From positions 1 through 25,453 of IMG/VR virus record IMGVR_UViG_3300044716_000676: a DNA stretch of 25,453 bases, one strand, 5' to 3'. The notes beneath the pieces are model-generated. The model was given only the letters and a program-made list of their open reading frames with translations, was not told the origin of the DNA and did no database searches. Shown in pieces: positions 14,645 through 22,465 of the stretch. Position numbers and translations under genes: made by a program. Source of the stretch: a virus. Each line of letters begins with the position of its first letter. Position 1 is the stretch's first letter.

Positions 14645-16726
14645 TTATGATAATAAATCTCCTACAAGATACCAAGATGTACCAGTCCAATATGCACTTG
14701 CCGCTGAATTTGTAAATGCTAATTTTTTAAAATCGTTATTTGGTGTTGATAATATAGTAGGAAGGGGGGAACCTGCTGCTGCAAATTGTACAGTGGCAGC
14801 ACCTACTCTTATTACCGAAACTTGTGTTCCTGCTTTTAGACCAGTTGGTAATTGGATATTTATAGTAGTTGTTGCATGATCTGCCAAAATTGTTTTATCG
14901 TGATCATCTTGTGTTATCTGATAAGTTGCTGTTTTTGTTATAGGTGCATTTGGATCATTTTTTATTGTTCCGTTAACTACAAAAGAACCTGTTGTAGACA
15001 ATGTACCAAATACTGTAACGGCGTTAGCATCCGCTCTTAATTTTTCAACATTGTTTGCGAATAGTGATACTATACCATTTCCTGCTCCACCAGTTCCTAT
15101 TGGACTAAATAAACCAGTATCACCATCAGATCCAAAAGCATAACCATTGGTTGATGAATCAACATTAGATGGTGAACCTTGATTTGATCTAAATCCAGTA
15201 GCCGAAACTCTTCCATTTACTGTTAATTTTTCGGATGGTGTAGTAATTCCAATACCAACATTTCCAGAAGGAGCTATTCGCATCGCCTCTTGTTCTGTTG
15301 ATACTAAAAATTGTATATCCGCATTAGCATGATTTGTTGCCAGTTTTAAATCTAAATTATCATGATTCCAACTTAAATAAGAACCATAAGGATTTGTTGG
15401 TCCTCCCATTACAACACCAGCATAATTTGAATTTGGGGATAATAATGATATATAACAATTAGCATTATTTTCAAATACTCCAACACTATTAGCCTGTGCT
15501 GTTACCGTACCCGCTGAACCATTTTTTACGTGTAATAATCCTTCTGGTGATGTTTCCCCAATTCCAACCTTTCCATCACACAATATACGCATCTTTTCTG
15601 TTGCATTAGTTCTAAAAATTATTGGATTACAATTTTGTTGATCTATTATAAATGAACCACCAAATGATCTAATCCAATTATCAGCTGCTCCATTTCTAAT
15701 AAATTCTAAAGCATTTACTCCTGTGCCAAGAGCTATTCTAACATCTCCAGTAGTCGTTCCATCAGTAACATGTAATTTTTGAGATGGTGACATTGTTCCT
15801 ATTCCAACAAAACCATTATCATTAAAAACTATATCGTCACCATTTGCATCTATAAAATGAGCAATTGGTTCTGATCCGGATTGAGTAACTTTTAATGCAG
15901 GACCAGTTCCGGTATTTTCAATTGTCATTGCGGATGTAACTTGTACTTTGGTATCCAAATATGTATATGCTCCCAATACAGTTAAATCTTTTGCGATTGT
16001 TACACTGCCACATACATTTAAATTTTTTGCAATACCAACACCACCATCAACTACCAATGCACCTGTTGTACAAGATGTGCTTTCTGTGTCATTGTTTAAA
16101 TCTAATCGCCCACAAATATTAAGATTTTTTGCAATACCAACACCACCATCAACTACCAATGCGCCAGTTGTACAAGAAGTGCTTTCTTCTGTTCCATTTA
16201 TATTAACAGTGCTAGTGTCAGCAGTACTACCAATTTCTATATTTGTAGCATTTCCACCGAAATGAATAGTTGTGGTTGGTGATGTGTTTAAAAGATAAAA
16301 AGTCGATGTAGAAGCTGTTAAATCTCCACCGTCTATTTCCACATCACCCGTAACATTTAAATTTCCATTCAAATTTGTATTTCCCAATACATCCAAAACA
16401 TAAGTAGGGGTTATAGAATTTGTATTTATACCAACTGTACCGTGCATTATGTTTTTACCAAATGCAGTAGAAAGAGGAGTATTAAAACTAAATGCAGCTA
16501 AACCAATTTCTCCACCAATAGTACGAATACCTGTTTTTGATGAATAAAAATATCCCGCATATGCACTTGCTGGTGCTACTGCGCACAATGCGCCTTGTAA
16601 TGAAAAATCTCCAAGAAACGGTTGATCTGGACTTGCTATCGGATCATGTGAAGCATCCGGATTGGTAGGATTTCCGTATGTGTGATGGTTTTTTCTGTGA
16701 TATTTCGAGTGAAATCTATTGCTCAT
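14645..16726 (-). CDS. Phage tail fibre protein (VGIGT-repeat type)
   Basis: 693 residues. The His/Pro-rich N-terminus (HRKNHHTYG; NPDASHDPIASPDQPFLGDF) resembles the attachment end of marine phage fibres. Shaft repeats follow: TVGINTNSITPTYVLDV (97-113), FVGIGTMSPSQKLHV (306-320), KVGIGETSPEGLLHV (386-400) and NVGIGITTPSEKLTV (489-503). Two copies of STSCTTGALVVDGGVGIAKN sit 34 residues apart, at 182 and 216. These TGALVV-GGVGI and VGIG-T-SP motifs are classic for trimeric beta-structured phage tail fibres. The C-terminus (TATYQITQDDHDKTIL...AYWTGTSWYLVG) is a common fibre end; no endosialidase chaperone domain is present. It precedes the adhesins J and I, which could sit at its tip as gp38 does on gp37. 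TAAGTATT lies 7 nt before the ATG. Confidence 0.9.
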   Translation of the reverse strand: MSNRFHSKYHRKNHHTYGNPTNPDASHDPIASPDQPFLGDFSLQGALCAVAPASAYAGYFYSSKTGIRTIGGEIGLAAFSFNTPLSTAFGKNIMHGTVGINTNSITPTYVLDVLGNTNLNGNLNVTGDVEIDGGDLTASTSTFYLLNTSPTTTIHFGGNATNIEIGSTADTSTVNINGTEESTSCTTGALVVDGGVGIAKNLNICGRLDLNNDTESTSCTTGALVVDGGVGIAKNLNVCGSVTIAKDLTVLGAYTYLDTKVQVTSAMTIENTGTGPALKVTQSGSEPIAHFIDANGDDIVFNDNGFVGIGTMSPSQKLHVTDGTTTGDVRIALGTGVNALEFIRNGAADNWIRSFGGSFIIDQQNCNPIIFRTNATEKMRILCDGKVGIGETSPEGLLHVKNGSAGTVTAQANSVGVFENNANCYISLLSPNSNYAGVVMGGPTNPYGSYLSWNHDNLDLKLATNHANADIQFLVSTEQEAMRIAPSGNVGIGITTPSEKLTVNGRVSATGFRSNQGSPSNVDSSTNGYAFGSDGDTGLFSPIGTGGAGNGIVSLFANNVEKLRADANAVTVFGTLSTTGSFVVNGTIKNDPNAPITKTATYQITQDDHDKTILADHATTTINIQLPTGLKAGTQVSVIRVGAATVQFAAAGSPLPTILSTPNNDFKKLAFTNSAASAYWTGTSWYLVGDLLS
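16022..16085 (-). repeat. 64-bp direct repeat in tail fibre, copy 1
   Basis: Near-identical to 16124-16187, offset 102 bp (34 codons), encoding TSCTTGALVVDGGVGIAKN. Only a few bases differ, so the duplication is recent or homogenised. Confidence 0.9.
16124..16187 (-). repeat. 64-bp direct repeat in tail fibre, copy 2
   Basis: Second copy of the in-frame 34-codon shaft repeat unit; see 16022-16085. Confidence 0.9.
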
Positions 16727-16733
16727 ATTTTTA

Positions 16734-16741
16734 AATACTTA
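16734..16741 (-). promoter_or_regulatory. TAAGTATT element before tail fibre start
   Basis: On the minus strand TAAGTATT sits 7 nt before the ATG at 16726. Its TAA is the stop codon of gene L, the same arrangement as at the H/G junction. Confidence 0.45.
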
Positions 16742-19700
16742 TGTTAATGGTGATGTATATTCATTACAACAATTTGATGTTGCATCTTTCCAAAGTTTTG
16801 TCGGTGCATAATTAACAGGAAACGTGTTCATTAATTCTGCATATGTTATCGGATTTATGTTACAAAGTCTTATTAACGGTAGAGACAAGTCATAACACGA
16901 CATTGCTTTCCAAGACCAACAGAAATCTCCTCCACATTTTGATTTTTCTCCGTCTAAATTTGATGATGAACTATCAGAAAATGAAACGTCCAAATTTTCC
17001 CTCAAACTTATTTGAGAATCGTGTAATTTTTTCAATTCTCTATTGACTACATCGGGAATATAAAATTCATTTACTCCAATTTTTAATTTTTCATTTTCTA
17101 CATCTGAACCAAATTTAACATTATCTTCTTTTAGTATTGGTATTAATGAAAAATATGTTGCTGATCCTCTGGCTGTTTGTTCTGATACTAAAACAAATTT
17201 TCCATTTAATGAATTTCTAAATGTTTTTAAATTTTGAGCGGTTCTATTTAATGCCAAATTATAGTTTATATCTGTTGCAAATTCTTCTTTCTTTAATAAT
17301 ATTTGATCCAAAGACCAGTATTTAGAATCTAATCCATCTCCTATTTTAAACAAGTCAACAAAGTCTTGGAATTTTAAAATTGATTTGTTGGTCGAGACAT
17401 ACAATTCTCTATTTGAAGAATGTTTACACGATGTAAATTTCAATCCATTTATATTTGGTAAATTAAATGTTGTTAAAAATTCACCAACAGAAGAGTATTT
17501 AAAAACATTTCCGGTAGTTGTTATGTATAAAAATTCTCCATTTTCATCAAATTCCATTTTAACTATTTCAGATTCTCCGATCTGAGCAACATCAAATGTG
17601 GAATATACGGATTTTGCTAACTCATCGAATATATGAACTTTTAAATTTTTAGTTACTGCATATATTAATCCACTTTCATGGACTGTAAAATTCAATATTT
17701 GATCATTTTTTAAAACATCATCATAGTATGTATGTATCCAAGATAAAGATCCACTATATTGTTTTATGCAATTGTTGTTATAATCTAAAACAAATACATT
17801 ATCATTCCATAGGAATATTTCAGATGGGAAATCGAACCTGCTATTATCATTTAGTCCACCCAAGGTTCCAACAGTTAAAACCAATCCAAATAAAGGATTT
17901 TGTAAATCACTAAAATCAAAATCAAATCTGTATATTTTATGCCTAATTGAATCTGCCACATATATGGATGTTTCATCTTCGTTTACGGTTATTGATTGTG
18001 GATTAAAAAACAAATCATCCATATCAGATGCTTTTAAAAATTTTATTTCTTTACAATTTTTATCTTTTTCAAAAAGTCTGAATCTTTTATCATCTAACAC
18101 GTATATGTATTTTCCTATATGTATATCTTTTATGTCTGTGAAATATGATGTTCCCTCTGATATTGCATAATTAGGAGTCTCATAAAACTCAGAACCATAG
18201 CTTGGGGTATACCATCTTATACCATCCGATCTATTATCTTGATTTGAACCCATCCATCCATAGTAATATGACGGAGCATTACTATTAATTGTTTGAATAT
18301 TGTTTTTTAAATAATTTAAATTTTCATCAATTCTGGTTAAACATGTATTGAATATATCCGCATCACCAAATTCATTTGGTTGTATGGAAATATCATTTAA
18401 ACTATATGGCAATTCTAAATTTGCCTCACTTATAATTCTTATACTTTCTTTGTTATATTCATCCCAATTTTTTTTGACAACAAATGGTGTTTTTTCTGTG
18501 AATACTTTTTTAGAATTGTCCGAATATATCGCACTATATGTTATATAAAAAGTTCCTAATGTTTTATATGTATTATAAAAAGTTTCGTTTTTATTTTTTT
18601 CTTGTATATTTCCTTCTCCAAAATTTACAGCATATTTTATGATTGGATTTTTTGTATATTCCGGTGTATTAAATTCTACAAATACTTGATTTCCAGATAA
18701 AGTATAAGCAGTATTTAAAAATATTTCCGGTTGTGTTGATGTAGTATATGCCTGTAGAGTTTGCCAATTTGCTCTTTGTGGTATTGTTATGTTTTTAGTA
18801 TTCCAAAAATCTCCACCATTAGACAATCCTACTGTAGTAAACGTAGATTCTGGTATTTTTATATTTAAATTTGAACTCGCATTTAAATATAGAGTATTAA
18901 GTGTTGTATTTTTGACTCTAAGTGGTGACAAATCATCACCGGGTCTTATGGTAAACACCGTATATGTACCATCAACAGCTGGAATTTCTTTCTTTGCTAT
19001 CCATTTCGGTGCGGACAATATATATGTAATAGTAGATTGTTCAGATTGTATTTTTGCTGGAGTATTTAAAGGATTTGTATTGAACTTTTGTCTTACTATT
19101 ATACTTCTATTAACATCTAAATCAAAAGATGTCACGGTAGCACTAAAAGTATTAGTTATTCCATTATAGTCCATCAATTTTGGATTCTGGAAAAATAGTA
19201 AATTACTCGGTGTACTAGCATTATATGGTATTGATTCTGCTACTATATTATAACTTCTTGTAACTAATGAACCCCCTTCTAATGATTTATAATATAGTGG
19301 GGTATTTGATGGAAAATATTCATTAAATGCCGATAGATATAATTTAGTTCCAACCGAAGATAAAAATTCATCAGTATATTTTAATGTTAATGTATTAACA
19401 CCATCATTTGTTGTATCTAGTAATGTATCTCTACTTGATCCTTGTTGATAAACATATCTATCAAAATTTCCATTTGCTGAAACATAAAATACTTCTGTAT
19501 TAGATTTTTTATATTCGTATGCAGTAGTTCCAGCAGCTATTGTATTATAATTAGAAGGTGTTAATATCGATACTTGATCACTATTTTTCCATGCATATTG
19601 TGGATATGAAATAAATTTTAATTGTTTATCAAAAACACTACTATCTAAACTATAAATTGTTGCGTTTTGTTCGACCGTATGTGTAGTATTCCATCCCGCA

Positions 19701-22429
19701 ACAGTTGCACCTGATATTTTTAAATTTACATAATATCTCCAACTACCAGTGGCATTGAGATCAATTGTATTACCTGTTCCTGTTGTTACTGTTCCAGAAG
19801 CATTAGTTATAGTCCAAGTTAATGTTGGAGTATTTGTTAAAGTTGAAATAATATCAGGTTCAACTGTTAATGTATATTTTGCATTTGTATCATTCCTTCT
19901 GGTTAATACATATCCACCATTTCTTGTTTCTAATAATTTAACATTATTATTAGGAGATTGATATGTTATATAAAAATCAGCATTAAAAATATTGTCACTT
20001 GGAAAACTATTTAAATTTAAAATATAAGTACCTTTGTATTGTTCTAATGTATCAGAAGTAAACACATTTATTTCCATATTATTAGAAACGAATTTTTTAT
20101 CTGTTTTACTTGGTTTTATAAAAAATTGTAAAGTATCGACATTATTTGCCAGTTCATTATTAAATGCAGAATAATATCCTGTAGATTTTACATATTTTGC
20201 TGTTATTGGTGTAGTTTCATTGTATACATTATTATATTTCCATGTCCAATAGATAACATTGTTTGATGGTATATTGTATAGTCTATCTTTAAATGGTACA
20301 TATGCACTCAATGTTATTGTTCTTATTTCATTTTCATTATTTAAATTTACGGTCGGTGTTACTAATAATTTTTTATCATTATAAAAATCAAAATAAGTGT
20401 TATCTGTTGAAATAGAAACTATACTATCATATTTTTCGGAAGAAAGAGTTATTGTTGTTGTATTTGGACCATAACCAGATAATCTAACCGCCCAACTATT
20501 ACTGTTATATGGTATTTTTGTATTGGGTTGTATAAAATTGTTAGTCGGTATGTATGTGTTATTTTGTTTTTGTAAAGAAGTTATTTTTACCGTTGGGTTA
20601 ATTGGAAGATTCAACCTCCATTGTATATTAGAATTAATTAAATCAATAAAAGGAAATGTTGTTGAATTGTTTAAATTTTCAATACTCAAATCTATATAAT
20701 CATTACCTTCTTTTATAGTTTTAATTTCTAAATTATATTTTTGACTTTTATATAATCCTTTAATTGGTATTATTGATACCCTTGGTGCAGCATTAATTCC
20801 ACTATAAATATTATTTAAAATTGGTCTTATAGATAAATTTGTATAACCTTCTCTACTGTCGGGATAACTTACTTCTAATACTGTATTAGAACTTGCATTT
20901 AACCATGTAGGATTTTTTAAATCATATGATACTCTATTTGTGTTTGTTCCAACTTTCACTTGAATTTCATCCAATAATGATGTATCAAATAAAAAATCTG
21001 GTTTATACATTATTTGATCAAAAATACCGTATGTTTCTAAATCTAAATCAACTTTACCAAATTCATCTCTTAAATAAGATGATATTAAAACCGAACTAGT
21101 TGAAACCATATCGGAATGCATAAGTTCTCTATATGCAACCGATGTTAATGTAAACGATGAGCAATATTCATCTATTGGTGTTGTTATCTCCGGTGGAGAG
21201 ATTAATGATATTTCATACGAATAATAATGCGGAGGATATTTTGTTATATATGTTACTGTATTATGTCCAGATTTTGTTGATGGTATAGCCGAAACTAATG
21301 GTATATCTGTTCCATTTATTCTGAACGATGTAACGGTATCCTGTACTCGTTCATCTCCATTTATCATGTTTGCCGAATCAACAATATAAGAAACTTTAAA
21401 ACTCGTATCATAATTTCCGGTTATTATATTTCTACCGGATTTTTGTTTACAGTTATAACTTAATAAAGTAGAATTTAAATTTAAATTTGAGCTAAGTACA
21501 CAATTTTGAGTACTTTGTAATAGTAAATTTACATTTACGGCACTTTGAATAAAAAGAAAAGTTTGATCATTAGCAGTTTCGTTAATAAAATTTATAGGTA
21601 TAGATAGAGATGGATTACATCTAAAATCATCCGGATGATAATTCGTGAAAGATAAAGATTTTACATCCGTACGTGCTTGTAGGTCTATGTAATTTACTCC
21701 AAATTCAAAAAACGTTCTATCCTTTCTTATTCTTTTAAAATATGTATTATTCTCTAATACTGTAAAAAAATTACTTGGTTGATTTACTGTTGTATAATTT
21801 ATTATACTTTTTCCTACCACCGATTTTGTTGCTGATATACTATATAAAAAACTACAAGAATTGTTAATATCTGTTGGATAATCAATTATTGTTTTATTGT
21901 CTGATTTTATATAGTTATCATGTAATAAAGGACATCCATCGCGTCTTTCTGGTGTATCATCTTTAAAAAATATAGAATTTCTTTGTAATATACCAGCTTT
22001 TAATGTTATACTATATGAATTATTATTAATTTTAGATACCGATACTGGAGTTAATACTAATTGTTCCGGATAAAATAAGTATCCGTAATTTGTAAAATCC
22101 CCACTTTCCTCGACTCCTACTTTAAAAAAGTTTACAATATAACCAAAATCTATAGATTTTCTAGCTTCTAATGCATTGAATGTAAGTTTACCATTAGTTT
22201 GATAATCTATTGTCCATTCGCTTCTATTTAATGTTGCGTTAGTAGCTGTTACGTAAGAAGTGCCTTCTAATTTATATAACCATAGCAAAGGTTGTCTGGA
22301 ATAAAAGCATAAAAAATCACACGGCAATTTCGGTAAAGCTGCTGGTATTACGCTTGTTATTGGAGCAAAATCGTAACTTTCCTTTGGAAAATTTCCTATT
22401 TTTGTTATTGTAAATGCTGTATCGGCCAT
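16739..22429 (-). CDS. Giant virion protein with beta domains and C-terminal NHL-like propeller
   Basis: 1896 residues, and the largest gene here. The N-terminal 1200 residues are a long series of beta-rich stretches with Ig-like strand patterns (YTLTVEPDIISTLTNTPTLT; TLKYTDEFLSSVGTKLYLSA). A PKD-like domain lies at about 1240-1325 (IKYAVNFGEGN...YKTLGTFYITYSAIY). Residues about 1425-1685 contain NHL-like blades: KYIYVLDDKRFRLFEKD, ETSIYVADSIRHKIYRFD, NVFVLDYNNNCIKQYSG, EFLYITTTGNVFKYSS. The last 210 residues are helical/polar and include a Cys-rich end (CGGDFCWSWKAMSCYD; NCCNEY). There is no signal peptide. Size, repeats and location next to the fibre genes suggest a tail or baseplate spoke, but I cannot assign it to a known T4 gene product. 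Its start is preceded by a hairpin and not by a Shine-Dalgarno. Confidence 0.8.
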   Translation of the reverse strand: MADTAFTITKIGNFPKESYDFAPITSVIPAALPKLPCDFLCFYSRQPLLWLYKLEGTSYVTATNATLNRSEWTIDYQTNGKLTFNALEARKSIDFGYIVNFFKVGVEESGDFTNYGYLFYPEQLVLTPVSVSKINNNSYSITLKAGILQRNSIFFKDDTPERRDGCPLLHDNYIKSDNKTIIDYPTDINNSCSFLYSISATKSVVGKSIINYTTVNQPSNFFTVLENNTYFKRIRKDRTFFEFGVNYIDLQARTDVKSLSFTNYHPDDFRCNPSLSIPINFINETANDQTFLFIQSAVNVNLLLQSTQNCVLSSNLNLNSTLLSYNCKQKSGRNIITGNYDTSFKVSYIVDSANMINGDERVQDTVTSFRINGTDIPLVSAIPSTKSGHNTVTYITKYPPHYYSYEISLISPPEITTPIDEYCSSFTLTSVAYRELMHSDMVSTSSVLISSYLRDEFGKVDLDLETYGIFDQIMYKPDFLFDTSLLDEIQVKVGTNTNRVSYDLKNPTWLNASSNTVLEVSYPDSREGYTNLSIRPILNNIYSGINAAPRVSIIPIKGLYKSQKYNLEIKTIKEGNDYIDLSIENLNNSTTFPFIDLINSNIQWRLNLPINPTVKITSLQKQNNTYIPTNNFIQPNTKIPYNSNSWAVRLSGYGPNTTTITLSSEKYDSIVSISTDNTYFDFYNDKKLLVTPTVNLNNENEIRTITLSAYVPFKDRLYNIPSNNVIYWTWKYNNVYNETTPITAKYVKSTGYYSAFNNELANNVDTLQFFIKPSKTDKKFVSNNMEINVFTSDTLEQYKGTYILNLNSFPSDNIFNADFYITYQSPNNNVKLLETRNGGYVLTRRNDTNAKYTLTVEPDIISTLTNTPTLTWTITNASGTVTTGTGNTIDLNATGSWRYYVNLKISGATVAGWNTTHTVEQNATIYSLDSSVFDKQLKFISYPQYAWKNSDQVSILTPSNYNTIAAGTTAYEYKKSNTEVFYVSANGNFDRYVYQQGSSRDTLLDTTNDGVNTLTLKYTDEFLSSVGTKLYLSAFNEYFPSNTPLYYKSLEGGSLVTRSYNIVAESIPYNASTPSNLLFFQNPKLMDYNGITNTFSATVTSFDLDVNRSIIVRQKFNTNPLNTPAKIQSEQSTITYILSAPKWIAKKEIPAVDGTYTVFTIRPGDDLSPLRVKNTTLNTLYLNASSNLNIKIPESTFTTVGLSNGGDFWNTKNITIPQRANWQTLQAYTTSTQPEIFLNTAYTLSGNQVFVEFNTPEYTKNPIIKYAVNFGEGNIQEKNKNETFYNTYKTLGTFYITYSAIYSDNSKKVFTEKTPFVVKKNWDEYNKESIRIISEANLELPYSLNDISIQPNEFGDADIFNTCLTRIDENLNYLKNNIQTINSNAPSYYYGWMGSNQDNRSDGIRWYTPSYGSEFYETPNYAISEGTSYFTDIKDIHIGKYIYVLDDKRFRLFEKDKNCKEIKFLKASDMDDLFFNPQSITVNEDETSIYVADSIRHKIYRFDFDFSDLQNPLFGLVLTVGTLGGLNDNSRFDFPSEIFLWNDNVFVLDYNNNCIKQYSGSLSWIHTYYDDVLKNDQILNFTVHESGLIYAVTKNLKVHIFDELAKSVYSTFDVAQIGESEIVKMEFDENGEFLYITTTGNVFKYSSVGEFLTTFNLPNINGLKFTSCKHSSNRELYVSTNKSILKFQDFVDLFKIGDGLDSKYWSLDQILLKKEEFATDINYNLALNRTAQNLKTFRNSLNGKFVLVSEQTARGSATYFSLIPILKEDNVKFGSDVENEKLKIGVNEFYIPDVVNRELKKLHDSQISLRENLDVSFSDSSSSNLDGEKSKCGGDFCWSWKAMSCYDLSLPLIRLCNINPITYAELMNTFPVNYAPTKLWKDATSNCCNEYTSPLT

Positions 22430-22432
22430 TAT

Positions 22433-22449
22433 TCTAAATAATATTTAGA
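22433..22449 (-). promoter_or_regulatory. Hairpin immediately upstream of gene L
   Basis: A perfect inverted repeat, TCTAAAT-ATT-ATTTAGA, has a 7-bp stem and 3-nt loop and ends 3 nt before the ATG at 22429. Only two of the pairs are G-C. It occupies the ribosome-binding position in a 36-nt intergenic gap, so it could tune translation, be a processing site, or be chance in AT-rich DNA. Confidence 0.45.
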
Positions 22450-22465
22450 TTAAAAACTCATTTTA

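Noticed and set aside
14659-14662. GGAG as Shine-Dalgarno for gene J
   Set aside because: It is 18 nt from the ATG, beyond usual spacing, and is part of the tail-fibre coding end.
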